Below are positions 41,875 through 51,174 of a DNA stretch of 64,000 nucleotides, in pieces; the first letter of the stretch is position 1, and each line of letters starts with the position of its first letter. A program made the position numbers and the translations under genes. Source of the stretch: Paenibacillus sophorae (GTDB lineage: Bacteria; Bacillota; Bacilli; Paenibacillales; Paenibacillaceae). The notes beneath the pieces were generated by a model, which was not told the origin of the DNA, searched no databases, and worked only from the letters and a program-made list of their open reading frames with translations. The stretch lies in the NCBI RefSeq assembly GCF_018966525.1, contig NZ_CP076607.1:3348001-3412000 (forward strand), in the 5' to 3' direction.

Positions 41875-44084
41875 TCGGTCACGAGTTGGGAGGCCGTTAC
41901 CAAGTCATCGAGCGGATCGGTGGGGGCGGAATGGCGCTTGTATATAGGGCACATGATATTCTGCTCAATCGTAATGTCGCTATTAAAGTATTGCGTAACC
42001 AATTTGTGCATGATGAGGAATTTATTCGCCGGTTTCGGCGTGAAGCGCAATCCGCCGCTTCGCTCTCTCATCCCAATGTGGTTAGTATCTACGACGTGGG
42101 ACAGGAAGATGAAATTCATTATATTGTCATGGAATATGTGGAAGGCAAGAATCTGAACGAAATTATCAAGGAGAGGGCGCCGTTGCAGGTAGATGAAGCG
42201 GTGAGAATCGCCACCCAAATCTGCGACGCGCTCGATCATGCCCATCAAAATCAGATTATTCATCGGGATATCAAACCGCATAACATACTTATCGGTCGCA
42301 ACGGCCGTGTCAAAGTGACTGATTTCGGCATCGCCCGCGCGGTGACGTCGACTACGATTACCCAGACCGGCTCGGTTGTCGGTTCGGTGCATTATTTTTC
42401 TCCGGAGCATGCCAAGGGTGTCGCCACAGGTGAAAAATCGGATCTCTATTCGCTCGGCATCGTGATCTATCAGATGCTGACCGGCAGCCTGCCTTTTTTG
42501 GGCGAGAGTCCAATCAGCGTAGCTCTAAAGCATCTTCAGGAGGAATTCGAGGAGCCGCGAAAGCTGAATTCGATGATCCCACAAAGCGTGGAGAATATTA
42601 TTCTTAAATCCATGCGCAAAAACCCGGAAGAGCGTTACCAATCGGCCAAAGAAATGCTTCAGGATTTGGAAACCTGTCTGCTCCCGGAGCGCCGCAGCGA
42701 GCCGAAACTAAGCTTCTTGGAAGACGATGAGGACAGGACCAGGGTGATGCCGGCGATCAAACCGAATCCCAGGAGCAACGGCTTGCGTAGCCGTGGCGAG
42801 GATAGAATGATCCGTGAGGAAGATACCCCGTCTGGCAAGAAGAGAAAGGATTGGGGAAGACCCGCGCTGTGGATCGGGCTTACGCTGCTGCTTCTGATCG
42901 CGATGGCCGGGGTGGTATGGTATGTAAACGCGAAGCTGGTCGTTCCGGAAGTGACGGTTCCCAAATTGGTCAGTCTATCGCTGGAGGATGCCAAAGCCAA
43001 GCTGAGCGAAGCCGGACTCGTTCTGGAAGAGCCGGTAACGACTCAGTACAACCCTAACTATGCCGAAGGGATTGTCTTCGAGCAGAGCAAGGAGCCGGAT
43101 ACGACGGTAAAAGAAGGTACTACCATCGCGCTTAAGGTAAGCATCGCCAAGCCGCTACAGCAAATGCCGGATCTGTCCGGAATGACTTATGACGATGCGG
43201 TGAAAGCTCTGATGGCGCAAGGTGTGGAGCAGAGCCGAATAACGCAGGACAGCGAATTCAGCAAAGAGGTTCAGGAAGGCGAGGTACTCCGGCAGAATCC
43301 GATATCAGGCAGCCAATATGACCCGGATACCGCTGCTATCTCGATCACTGTCAGCAAAGGCCAGGAGAGCATCACGATGCCTGACTTAACGGGCCTCACC
43401 GAGTCGGATGCGAAAGCCAAGCTGGAGGAGTTAGGCCTGGAGCTCGGCGATGTGAAGACGGAAGCCAGTTTTTCCGTGGAAAAGGGCAAGATAACGAAGC
43501 AATGGCCGTATGAAAAAGGCGCAGCGGCGCTGCCTGGTGAAAAAATCACCATATACATCAGTGACGGCTATCCGCCTGAGGCGCTGGAATACACGTTCAA
43601 CCTTCCGGTATCTCCGGTGCAGGAAGGGAAGAAGACAAAGATCCGGATCGAATTCGTCGATGCGCGGAACAATGGCGAGAAACAGGATTGGGGAACCCGA
43701 ACGATTAGCAGAACCCAGGTGCTGTCGGTGAACCTTATCCTCGCTCCAAATAAGGAAGGGGCTGTCATGGTGTACCGGGATGGAGAGTTCTTCGATACGT
43801 ATTCCGTCTCTTACATTGATGCAAAGAACGGTACGGTGCCAATTCCCGAACCTTCGCCGGTCAATCCGCCATCGCCGTCTCCGGCCGAAACGCCGGCCGA
43901 GACACCTGCCGGTACGGAACCGTCTGCAGATCCGGTTACCGCGCCCGGAACGGAAGGTACTCCGCCGGATACCGGGGGCGAGCAGGGCGTCAATCAGACG
44001 GGGTACAGTGCGAGCGGTACGCAGATCATATCTGGCCAGGGTGACGCCTCCGGCCATAAGAAGAAAGGCAAAGATAAGAAGTAA
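41871..44084 (+). CDS. prkC: Ser/Thr protein kinase PrkC with PASTA domains
   Basis: The 737-residue protein has an intracellular Hanks-type kinase domain (about residues 9-270; 'GGGGMALVYRAHD', 'HRDIKPHNIL' with the catalytic Asp, 'DFGIAR'), a transmembrane helix (about 330-350), and three extracellular PASTA domains starting at 'VTVPKLVSLS', 'QQMPDLSGMT' and 'ITMPDLTGLT' (about 358-565). A Pro/Thr-rich spacer and a basic tail ending in KKKGKDKK complete it. PrkC senses peptidoglycan fragments or lipid II and phosphorylates cell wall and translation proteins, including RsgA encoded next door in B. subtilis. Its start, ATG 41871, overlaps prpC. Confidence 0.95.
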   Translation: MIGHELGGRYQVIERIGGGGMALVYRAHDILLNRNVAIKVLRNQFVHDEEFIRRFRREAQSAASLSHPNVVSIYDVGQEDEIHYIVMEYVEGKNLNEIIKERAPLQVDEAVRIATQICDALDHAHQNQIIHRDIKPHNILIGRNGRVKVTDFGIARAVTSTTITQTGSVVGSVHYFSPEHAKGVATGEKSDLYSLGIVIYQMLTGSLPFLGESPISVALKHLQEEFEEPRKLNSMIPQSVENIILKSMRKNPEERYQSAKEMLQDLETCLLPERRSEPKLSFLEDDEDRTRVMPAIKPNPRSNGLRSRGEDRMIREEDTPSGKKRKDWGRPALWIGLTLLLLIAMAGVVWYVNAKLVVPEVTVPKLVSLSLEDAKAKLSEAGLVLEEPVTTQYNPNYAEGIVFEQSKEPDTTVKEGTTIALKVSIAKPLQQMPDLSGMTYDDAVKALMAQGVEQSRITQDSEFSKEVQEGEVLRQNPISGSQYDPDTAAISITVSKGQESITMPDLTGLTESDAKAKLEELGLELGDVKTEASFSVEKGKITKQWPYEKGAAALPGEKITIYISDGYPPEALEYTFNLPVSPVQEGKKTKIRIEFVDARNNGEKQDWGTRTISRTQVLSVNLILAPNKEGAVMVYRDGEFFDTYSVSYIDAKNGTVPIPEPSPVNPPSPSPAETPAETPAGTEPSADPVTAPGTEGTPPDTGGEQGVNQTGYSASGTQIISGQGDASGHKKKGKDKK

Positions 44085-44104
44085 TCACAAAAACTATTCA
44101 AAGA

Positions 44105-44134
44105 CAAGAGCGGCCGCTTAAACAGCCGCTCTTG
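44105..44134 (+). other. Hairpin between prkC and rsgA without T run
   Basis: CAAGAGCGGC (44105-44114) and GCCGCTCTTG (44125-44134) form a ten-base stem. No T run follows, so termination is unlikely; it may protect the 3' end or control read-through. Confidence 0.6.
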
Positions 44135-44197
44135 CAGCAAACGGGGAGACGGATTGCCATAGTGCCCGCCGAATCCAAGAGAGGAAGGCTTCATTAT

Positions 44198-45103
44198 ATG
44201 CCTGAAGGAGTAATCGTCAAGGCTTTAAGCGGTTTTTATTATGTGAAACCGCTCCGGGAAGGAAAGATCTCTCCGGAGGATGAAATCGTTCAGTGCAGAG
44301 CCCGCGGCATCTTTAAGAAGAGAGGCCAGTCTCCACTTGTTGGTGACCGGGTCATTTATTCCTTGACCGAGAATGGAGAAGGGACGGTAGATGAACTCCA
44401 CTCCCGCGATTCCGAACTGATTCGTCCGCCAGTAGCAAATGCTTCGCTGGCGGTGCTGTTGTTCTCCGTTCGGGAACCGGACCTAAATCTGCAGCTTCTT
44501 GATAAATTTCTCGTTCATATTGAGCATTCCGGATTGGACACGATCATCGTGCTGACCAAATGGGATTTGGCGGAAGAGGACGGAGAGAGCATCGCTCATG
44601 TTAAACAGCTGTACGAGCGGATTGGCTATGAAGTGATGGTGACTAGTTCGCGGACGGGTTCAGGCAGCGAGGAGCTCCGGAAGCGGCTAGCAGGCACAAT
44701 CAGCGTGTTTGCCGGCCAGTCTGGTGTAGGCAAATCCTCGCTGCTTAACCGGCTTGTTCCCGGTCTTTCTCTGGAGACCAGCGAGATCAGTATGCGGCTG
44801 GGGCGGGGACGCCACACGACGCGGCATGTCGAGTTGATGGATATCGGCAATGGGGGCTATGTTGCGGATACGCCTGGCTTCAGCCAGCTGGATTTTCTGG
44901 AGCTTGGAGTGGAGGAGCTGTCTTCCTGCTTCCGTGAGTTTGTACCCTATGCAGCGGAATGCAAATTCCGCGGCTGCAGCCACCTTCACGAACCGGGCTG
45001 CCGAGTAATCGAGGCCTGGGAGGCCGGAGAGATTTCGGACAGCCGCTATGAGCACTACAAGCTGTTTTTTAATGAAATGAAAGACAAGAAGCGGAGGTAT
45101 TGA
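44198..45103 (+). CDS. rsgA: Ribosome small-subunit GTPase RsgA (CpgA)
   Basis: The 301-residue circularly permuted GTPase helps mature the 30S subunit. It has an OB-fold start 'MPEGVIVKALSGFYYV', G4 'TKWD' (about residue 126), G1 'GQSGVGKSS' (about 172), G3 'DTPGF' (about 227) and a zinc knuckle 'CKFRGCSHLHEPGC' (about 252-265). In B. subtilis its homologue CpgA is a PrkC substrate, matching the gene order here. ATG 44198 is 11 bases after GGAAGG and matches the known N-terminus; the longer open frame from 44132 is not credible. Confidence 0.95.
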   Translation: MPEGVIVKALSGFYYVKPLREGKISPEDEIVQCRARGIFKKRGQSPLVGDRVIYSLTENGEGTVDELHSRDSELIRPPVANASLAVLLFSVREPDLNLQLLDKFLVHIEHSGLDTIIVLTKWDLAEEDGESIAHVKQLYERIGYEVMVTSSRTGSGSEELRKRLAGTISVFAGQSGVGKSSLLNRLVPGLSLETSEISMRLGRGRHTTRHVELMDIGNGGYVADTPGFSQLDFLELGVEELSSCFREFVPYAAECKFRGCSHLHEPGCRVIEAWEAGEISDSRYEHYKLFFNEMKDKKRRY

Positions 45104-45106
45104 CAC

Positions 45107-45766
45107 ATGATCAAAATTGCTCCTTCCATACTATCGGCGGACTTCGCCGCACTCGGCTCCGAAGTGGCCGAGGTTGAAGCCTCCGGCGCAGACTGGATTC
45201 ATGTGGACGTGATGGACGGCCATTTCGTGCCTAATATTACACTCGGTCCGCCAATCGTCAAGGCGGTATCGGCCCATACGTCTCTACCGCTGGACGTCCA
45301 CCTGATGATTGAGAAGCCGGAACTCTACATAGCCGACTTCGCGGCGGCCGGAGCGGCTGTCATAACCGTTCATGCCGAAGCTTGCGTCCACTTGCACCGG
45401 GTGATTCATCAGATTAAGGAATATGGTCTGCTCGCCGGTGTGGCGATCAACCCTGCGACGCCCGCCTCAGCTGTGAAGGAAGTACTGGCGGATGTCGATA
45501 TGGTCCTCGTCATGACCGTGAATCCCGGCTTCGGCGGACAGGCGTTCATCCCCGGCACCGTGCACAAAATCCGGGAAATTCGCCAGTGGGCGGCAGAGAT
45601 CGGCCATGATCTGCGTATCGAGGTGGACGGAGGGATTGCTCAAGCGACAGCCCGTGTCGTATGCGAGGCAGGGGCGGATGTATTGGTCGCCGGCAATGCC
45701 GTGTTCGGCCAAAGCGACCGGGCGGCGGCCATTTCCGCGATTCGGGCGGCTGCTGCAGCTCGTTAA
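45107..45766 (+). CDS. rpe: Ribulose-phosphate 3-epimerase
   Basis: The 219-residue TIM-barrel enzyme interconverts ribulose-5-phosphate and xylulose-5-phosphate in the pentose phosphate pathway. Metal-binding His/Asp are in 'HVDVMDGHFVPN' (about residues 32-43) and 'LDVHLM', and the phosphate site in 'NPGFGGQ' (about 139) and 'EVDGGI' (about 171). It starts three bases after the rsgA stop. In B. subtilis thiN follows, but it is absent here. Confidence 0.96.
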   Translation: MIKIAPSILSADFAALGSEVAEVEASGADWIHVDVMDGHFVPNITLGPPIVKAVSAHTSLPLDVHLMIEKPELYIADFAAAGAAVITVHAEACVHLHRVIHQIKEYGLLAGVAINPATPASAVKEVLADVDMVLVMTVNPGFGGQAFIPGTVHKIREIRQWAAEIGHDLRIEVDGGIAQATARVVCEAGADVLVAGNAVFGQSDRAAAISAIRAAAAAR

Positions 45767-45784
45767 CAGGAGTAAAGGTCAAGA

Positions 45785-45814
45785 GGTATAGGCCAAGTTA
45801 CGGTCGCATAAATA
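45785..45814 (+). promoter_or_regulatory. Possible mother-cell (sigma-E-like) promoter for spoVM
   Basis: GGTATA (45785-45790) and CATAAATA (45807-45814) are 16 bases apart and resemble the -35 and -10 elements of sigma-E promoters, with several mismatches. The position, just before spoVM, is what makes it plausible. Confidence 0.3.
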
Positions 45815-45815
45815 T

Positions 45816-45850
45816 GGTTACATGAGCAGAAATCTCATGTAGCCTTTTTT
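45816..45850 (+). terminator. Rho-independent terminator between rpe and spoVM
   Basis: GGTTACATGAG pairs with CTCATGTAGCC (one G-A mismatch region), followed by seven T. It should end the rlmN-rpe transcript and would also lie inside a leader if spoVM starts transcription upstream of it. Confidence 0.85.
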
Positions 45851-45891
45851 GTGTCTTAATGAGGGCTGCAGCATTGATCGGAGGGTGAAAC

Positions 45892-45972
45892 ATGAAATTT
45901 TATACATTTAAGCTGCCGAAGTTTTTGGGAGGGGTTGTCAAGGCGATCTTGAACACATTTCAGAAGAGCTGA
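45892..45972 (+). CDS. spoVM: Stage V sporulation protein SpoVM
   Basis: The 26-codon gene encodes a peptide starting MKFYTFKLPKFLGG and ending in NTFQKS. It is near-identical in length and pattern to B. subtilis SpoVM (26 residues, MKFYTIKLPKFLGG start), including Pro9. SpoVM is an amphipathic helix that binds the convex forespore membrane, recognises its curvature and anchors SpoIVA to build the spore coat basement layer and permit cortex formation. It has a good GGAGGGTGAAAC before the ATG, and lies between rpe and rpmB as in B. subtilis. It is too short for most gene finders. Confidence 0.95.
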   Translation: MKFYTFKLPKFLGGVVKAILNTFQKS

Positions 45973-46000
45973 GGGCCGTAAGCAGAATAAAGCAACATGA

Positions 46001-46035
46001 AAAAAAGCACCTTACATATGTAAAGGGTGCTTTTT
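46001..46035. terminator. Bidirectional terminator between spoVM and rpmB
   Basis: AAAAAAGCACC TTACAT pairs with ATGTAA AGGGTGCTTTTT (46001-46035), with A and T runs on each side for the convergent genes. Confidence 0.88.
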
Positions 46036-46057
46036 GTTTGAGATTAAGTTTCGGAAA

Positions 46058-46246
46058 CTAGACGCGCTCTACTTTACCGGACTTCAGGGCGCGGGTGCTT
46101 ACGTATACACGCTTCGGTTTACCGTTCACCAGAATGCGGACCTTCTGAACGTTAACTCCCCAGGAGCGACGGTTACGGTTGTTGGCGTGGGATACGTGGT
46201 TGCCGCTGCTCGGCTTCTTACCAGTTACAGCACATTTACGGGACAT
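46058..46246 (-). CDS. rpmB: 50S ribosomal protein L28
   Basis: The 62-residue protein matches L28: 'MSRKCAVTGKKPSSGNHVSHANNRNRR' region and 'VRILVNGKPKRVYVSTRALKSGKV'. It is a small, basic protein of the large ribosomal subunit. The start is the second of two ATG codons (46246), seven bases after AAGGAGG. It has its own promoter and is transcribed opposite to the surrounding genes, the same as in B. subtilis. Confidence 0.97.
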   Translation of the reverse strand: MSRKCAVTGKKPSSGNHVSHANNRNRRSWGVNVQKVRILVNGKPKRVYVSTRALKSGKVERV

Positions 46247-46293
46247 CATTACACCTCCTTGTTGCGTTCACCTGCATAAAACAATACTTAAAT

Positions 46294-46323
46294 ATAATAT
46301 CACAGTAAAAAATGCCTCGTCAA
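46294..46323 (-). promoter_or_regulatory. Promoter of rpmB
   Basis: On the minus strand TTGACG (46323-46318) and TATTAT (46299-46294) are 18 bases apart, about 48 bases before the ATG. Confidence 0.65.
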
Positions 46324-46435
46324 CCGGTTCAAAAACATTTATTTCTTAAGTTGCTTATAGTACAATATATATTAGTGCATTGTGTCTAGTTTGTGTTAGC
46401 TACGAGAGACATGAAGGCAGGAAGGGGAATTTTCA

Positions 46436-48214
46436 TTGAGTAAGCGTTCTATAAATGGAATAGATTTTACAGCGATGGTATTGGCCGGCGCTGATAAACT
46501 GCAGCAGCATGCGGAGCACGTGAATTCCTTGAATGTTTTTCCGGTTCCGGACGGGGATACGGGGACCAATATGAACTTGACGATGACCGCAGGGGTGGGC
46601 GAATTGCGGAAGAATCATTCGTCTTCCATTGGACAATGTTCCGGCGTCCTGTCCAAAGGCCTGCTGATGGGCGCGCGCGGTAATTCCGGCGTTATTTTGT
46701 CCCAACTGTTCCGTGGATTCGGTCGTTATGCCGCGGCATACGAAGAAATGAATTCTCTTCAGTTTGCGGCTGCGCTGCAGACTGGTGTGGATACCGCGTA
46801 TAAAGCGGTAGTCAAGCCGGTGGAAGGGACCATCCTGACTGTGGCCAAGGAGGCTGCAAGACATGCTGTTTTCCTGGCGCGGCGGACAACTGATATTAAT
46901 GAACTGATGACCGATGTGCTGGCCAAAGCCAAAGAGGCGCTTGCGGGAACGCCGGATCTTCTGCCGGTGCTCAAGCAGGTGGGCGTAGTGGATTCGGGAG
47001 GTCAAGGTTTAGTTTATATATATGAAGGTTTTTTAGAATCTTTAATGAATGGGCGGTTCGCGGATTCCGAACAGGGACAAGCCGTCCGAGAGGCGGTGCC
47101 CGCAGAGCCGGCAGTTGTGCTGACCAAGTCGGAGGTAAAGCCGGCATATGTGCCGGTATCGGCCCAATCGCGGCTGTCGACGGAAGATATCGAGTTCTTA
47201 TATGACATGGAGTTCTTTATCAACCGCCAGTTGGGCGGTTCCCATGCTGAGGCGTTTGATGAGGTTCAATTCCGGAAAGCGTTATCGGTGAATGGCGATT
47301 CCATTATCGTCATTTCTGACGATGACACGATTAAGGTGCATGTTCACTCCAAGGCTCCGGGTGAAGTGTTGAATCTCGCACTTCTCTATGGGGAGATTAC
47401 CCAGATTCATATTTTGAATATGCGCGAGCAGCACCGTGATTTGCTGACAGCCGGGATGGACATCGCCCCGAGTCCTGAAGTATTTGCAGATATTCCCCAA
47501 GAAAAAAGCAGCATAGAGGCACCAGCGGTGCCCCCGGCGTATGATTTGGCGCCATATGGCTTTATCGCAGTCTCCTCCGGCGACGGGATTTCTGAAATCT
47601 TCAAAAGCTTAGGCATCGATGTAGTGCTGGCAGGCGGCCAGACGATGAATCCGAGCACTGAGGATTTCGTAAACGCCATATCGTCAATTTCAGCGAAGCA
47701 TATCTATATTTTGCCGAACAATTCCAATATCGTTCTTGCCGCTGAGCAGTCTAAAGAACTCCTTGAAGGCGAACGTGAGATTACGGTTATTCCGAGTAAG
47801 AGCATTCCGCAGGGCATTGCCGCTGCATTCGCTTTCCAAGAGGAAGAATCGGCAGACAGCAATACCGGCAGAATGTTGGAGGCCATTGGTCGGGTGAAAT
47901 CGGGACAGGTCACGTATGCGGTAAGGGATACCAAATACGAGGAAATGGACATTAAGGCGGGGCAATATATCGGTATTTCCAATTCCAAAATCGTCGCCGC
48001 CGCCGAGGATCTGCTGTCTGCCAGCCAGGCGCTGCTGTCCAAGATGCTGGAGAGCGGAGACGAGATTATTACGATTTTAACGGGGCAAGAAGCCAACCCT
48101 GAGGATACGGATGCATTAGAGGGCTGGCTAGGAGCGAATTATCCCGATGCAGAGGTTGAAATTCACGAAGGCGGTCAGCCGCTGTACTATTATTTGTTCT
48201 CGGTAGAATCTTAA
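46436..48214 (+). CDS. fakA: Fatty acid kinase catalytic subunit FakA (YloV, DAK2-type)
   Basis: The 592-residue protein has the DhaK2 ATP-binding domain (about residues 7-200; 'NVFPVPDGDTGTNMNLTM' with the Mg-ATP aspartates, 'GARGNSGVILSQLFRGF') followed by the YloV/FakA middle region and C-terminal domain with 'HVHSKAPGEVLNLAL'. It phosphorylates FakB-bound exogenous fatty acids for phospholipid synthesis, and the neighbouring DegV-type gene encodes a likely FakB. The start is TTG 46436, about eight bases after AGGGGA. Confidence 0.93.
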   Translation: MSKRSINGIDFTAMVLAGADKLQQHAEHVNSLNVFPVPDGDTGTNMNLTMTAGVGELRKNHSSSIGQCSGVLSKGLLMGARGNSGVILSQLFRGFGRYAAAYEEMNSLQFAAALQTGVDTAYKAVVKPVEGTILTVAKEAARHAVFLARRTTDINELMTDVLAKAKEALAGTPDLLPVLKQVGVVDSGGQGLVYIYEGFLESLMNGRFADSEQGQAVREAVPAEPAVVLTKSEVKPAYVPVSAQSRLSTEDIEFLYDMEFFINRQLGGSHAEAFDEVQFRKALSVNGDSIIVISDDDTIKVHVHSKAPGEVLNLALLYGEITQIHILNMREQHRDLLTAGMDIAPSPEVFADIPQEKSSIEAPAVPPAYDLAPYGFIAVSSGDGISEIFKSLGIDVVLAGGQTMNPSTEDFVNAISSISAKHIYILPNNSNIVLAAEQSKELLEGEREITVIPSKSIPQGIAAAFAFQEEESADSNTGRMLEAIGRVKSGQVTYAVRDTKYEEMDIKAGQYIGISNSKIVAAAEDLLSASQALLSKMLESGDEIITILTGQEANPEDTDALEGWLGANYPDAEVEIHEGGQPLYYYLFSVES

Positions 48215-48245
48215 GCCCATTAACTGTACGAAGGGGAGGTTTACC

Positions 48246-49106
48246 ATGAATCATACCGTAATCGTCACCGACAGCACATCTGATATCCCACCGTCCATGG
48301 CGGAAGCTTATGGCATCCATGTCGTACCGCTTACCCTCATGTTCGGAGAGGAATCTTACCGCGACGGGGTCGACATGACGCCGGAACAGTTCTATGAGCG
48401 ACTTCCCCGTTCCTCCCAGCTGCCGACCACGTCACAGCCGTCGCCGGTTGAATATATGGATGTGTATAGAAATATTTTGGAGCGATATCCGGATAGTCCG
48501 ATATTGTCCTTCCATATTTCTTCCGGACTTAGCGGAACTTACCAATCGGCGCTGCTCGCCAAATCAATGCTGGAGGAAGAAGGCGAAAGGATAACCGTAG
48601 TTGATTCCTTGTCGGCTTCTTACGGATTCGGTTTGCTGGTGGTTCATGCGGCGCGTTTGTCTGCTGAAGGGAAAGGTCCGGAGGAAATCTTGAAATCGGT
48701 CGAACAGCTTCGCCGCTCGCGTAAGCTATATTTTCTGGTGGATACACTGGAATACTTGCAAAAGGGAGGACGGATTGGCAAAGCTTCGGCTATCCTTGGC
48801 ACACTGCTCAATATTAAGCCGATTCTGTCAATCGACGAGGAAGGCGTTATCTATGCGGTAGAGAAAGTCAGAGGACGAAAAAAAGCGGTAGCCCGCATGA
48901 TCGAGCTGTTCAAGAAGGATCTGCAAGGTATCGACAAAATCAATGTGGCTGTCGGACATACGGCCCAGCCTGCTGCCGGTGAAGAATTTCTGCAGGAACT
49001 CTCAGCGTATTTTACACTGGAAGACAAAGTGCTGACTAACGTAGGGCCTGTTGTCGGAAGTCATGTCGGCAACGGCACGCTTGCCGTATTTATATGGCCC
49101 GCGTAG
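48246..49106 (+). CDS. DegV family fatty-acid-binding protein (FakB-like)
   Basis: The 286-residue protein is a DegV fold: 'VIVTDSTSDIPPSMAEAYGI' start, 'TSQPSP' (about residues 61-66), 'FHISSGLSGTYQSA' (about 89-102) and 'GRIGKASAILGTLLNIKP' (about 178-195). DegV/FakB proteins hold one fatty acid in a tunnel and present it to FakA. The gene begins 31 bases after fakA, making a kinase/carrier pair in one transcript. The ATG follows GGGGAGG. Confidence 0.93.
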   Translation: MNHTVIVTDSTSDIPPSMAEAYGIHVVPLTLMFGEESYRDGVDMTPEQFYERLPRSSQLPTTSQPSPVEYMDVYRNILERYPDSPILSFHISSGLSGTYQSALLAKSMLEEEGERITVVDSLSASYGFGLLVVHAARLSAEGKGPEEILKSVEQLRRSRKLYFLVDTLEYLQKGGRIGKASAILGTLLNIKPILSIDEEGVIYAVEKVRGRKKAVARMIELFKKDLQGIDKINVAVGHTAQPAAGEEFLQELSAYFTLEDKVLTNVGPVVGSHVGNGTLAVFIWPA

Positions 49107-49119
49107 ATGAGGGATGAAT

Positions 49120-51171
49120 ATGACTCTTTCTTTGGATACAACAGAGGTAAAACAAATTAGTGGCGTGAGCGCTCAAAAGCAGGCTGAGCTTCACGCCTTT
49201 GGCATATTTACGGTGAAAGATTTGCTGGAGTATTATCCTTTCCGCTATGAGGACTACCGTCCGAAATCGCTCAGCGAGGTGAAGCACGGGGATAAAGTAA
49301 CGGTTGAGGCCAAAGTCATCGGCATCCCGGTGCTTCAGCGTTTTGGCGGGAAGTCGCGGCTCAGCTGCAAAATGATGGCGGAGCCGTGGATGTTTACGGC
49401 TACTTGGTTCAACCGGCATTATGTGCGTGAGCAGCTGACGGCGGGCCGCCAAATTGTCATCAGCGGAAAATGGGATCAGAAGCGGTCGCAAATTACAGTC
49501 ACCGATTATGAATTTCCGGACCGCGGGGAAGGAAAGACCGGAACGCTGCAGCCGGTGTATTCCGTCGGCGGCAAAATTACGCAGAGCTGGCTTCGCAAGA
49601 CGATTGCCCAGGCGCTGCTGCAATTTGGGGATATGATCCCTGAAATTTTGCCGCAGCCCATTATGCATAAATACGATTTTGTGCCGCGCAAACGAGCGAT
49701 CGCCACGATCCATCAGCCCGAGGATTCACGGGAAGGCCAGCAGGGCCGCAGAAGGATGGTATATGAGGAACTGTTTCTGTTCCAACTGAAGGTTCAGGCT
49801 TTCCGTACGCTCAATCGGGGCAGGATGGACGGCATGGTTCATACGGTGGATAATGCGACCGTCCGCCAATTCGTACGCAGCCTCCCGTTTGAATTAACGA
49901 ATGCCCAAAAGGCGGCTGAGCTTGAGATTTTGCAGGATATGCGTTCCGCTTACTGCATGAACCGACTTCTTCAAGGCGATGTGGGTTCCGGCAAAACGGC
50001 GCTCGCGGCAATCGCGCTGTTCGCGACGGTCCGCTCGGGCTTTCAGGGAGCGCTGATGGTGCCGACGGAGATTTTGGCCGAACAGCATAGCAGATCGCTT
50101 CAGACGATGTTCGAGCCGTTCGGCATTTCCGTAGCGCTGCTGACCGGCAGCGTTAACGGCCGCAAGCGCAAGGATCTGCTCGCCTCGCTGCAAATGGGCC
50201 TAGTCGATGTTGTCGTTGGAACGCATGCATTGATTCAGGAGGACGTGTTCTTCAGGGAGCTTGGCCTCGTTGTAACGGATGAGCAGCATCGGTTCGGAGT
50301 GAATCAGCGCAGTATTTTGCGGCGTAAAGGCTACAATCCGGATGTGCTTACGATGACGGCGACCCCCATCCCGCGAACGCTGGCGATAACCGTCTTCGGC
50401 GATATGGATGTCTCCACCTTGTCCGAGCGTCCGAAAGGGCGTATTCCGATCTCAACCTATTGGGTGAAACCGGACATGATGGAGAGGGTGCTGAATCTGG
50501 TCCGACGCGAGGTGGGGCAGGGGCGCCAGGCGTACCTTATTTGTCCGCTGATCGAGGAATCGGACAAGCTGGATGTGCAGAACGCGATTGATCTGCATAT
50601 TCAGCTGTCTCAGGCTTTTCCCGATTACCGGGTGGGACTGCTGCATGGCCGGATGACTCCCGGTGAGAAGGACGAGGTCATGCGCGCTTTCTACGATAAT
50701 GAAGTACAGGTGCTCGTGTCCACAACTGTTGTCGAGGTAGGCGTCGATGTGCCGAATGCCACCCTGATGATTATCATGGATGCCGACCGGTTCGGACTGT
50801 CCCAGCTCCATCAGCTTCGCGGACGCGTCGGACGGGGAGAGCATGCTTCCTACTGCGTGCTGGTGGCCGATCCCAAATCGGAGGTCGGACGCGAGCGCAT
50901 GGCCGCAATGACAGAAACGGACGACGGGTTCGAAGTATCCCGGCGCGATCTCGAGCTGCGGGGACCGGGCGATTTCTTCGGCACGAAGCAGAGCGGTCTG
51001 CCGGAGTTCCGCCTCGCGGATATGGCGGCCGATTTTGCCGTTCTTGAGCAGGCGCGCGGCGATGCCGCCGAGCTGCTCCAGGATGGCACCTTCTGGACAT
51101 CCGCCGAGTTCGCTCCGCTGCAAAGCTATCTCCAAAAAGAACAAATTTTTCAGGGCGATCTGATCGATTGA
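49120..51171 (+). CDS. recG: ATP-dependent DNA helicase RecG
   Basis: The 683-residue helicase processes stalled forks and recombination intermediates. It has the N-terminal wedge/OB domain (about 1-230), Walker A 'GDVGSGKTALA' (about residue 287), the DEQH box 'VTDEQHRFGVNQR' (about 385), 'TATPIPRTLA', 'EVGVDVPNATLM' and 'QLRGRVGRGEHASYC'. ATG 49120 has GAGGG at six bases; ATG 49114 is possible. It follows the degV-type gene by 13 bases. Confidence 0.96.
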   Translation: MTLSLDTTEVKQISGVSAQKQAELHAFGIFTVKDLLEYYPFRYEDYRPKSLSEVKHGDKVTVEAKVIGIPVLQRFGGKSRLSCKMMAEPWMFTATWFNRHYVREQLTAGRQIVISGKWDQKRSQITVTDYEFPDRGEGKTGTLQPVYSVGGKITQSWLRKTIAQALLQFGDMIPEILPQPIMHKYDFVPRKRAIATIHQPEDSREGQQGRRRMVYEELFLFQLKVQAFRTLNRGRMDGMVHTVDNATVRQFVRSLPFELTNAQKAAELEILQDMRSAYCMNRLLQGDVGSGKTALAAIALFATVRSGFQGALMVPTEILAEQHSRSLQTMFEPFGISVALLTGSVNGRKRKDLLASLQMGLVDVVVGTHALIQEDVFFRELGLVVTDEQHRFGVNQRSILRRKGYNPDVLTMTATPIPRTLAITVFGDMDVSTLSERPKGRIPISTYWVKPDMMERVLNLVRREVGQGRQAYLICPLIEESDKLDVQNAIDLHIQLSQAFPDYRVGLLHGRMTPGEKDEVMRAFYDNEVQVLVSTTVVEVGVDVPNATLMIIMDADRFGLSQLHQLRGRVGRGEHASYCVLVADPKSEVGRERMAAMTETDDGFEVSRRDLELRGPGDFFGTKQSGLPEFRLADMAADFAVLEQARGDAAELLQDGTFWTSAEFAPLQSYLQKEQIFQGDLID

Positions 51172-51174
51172 GGC

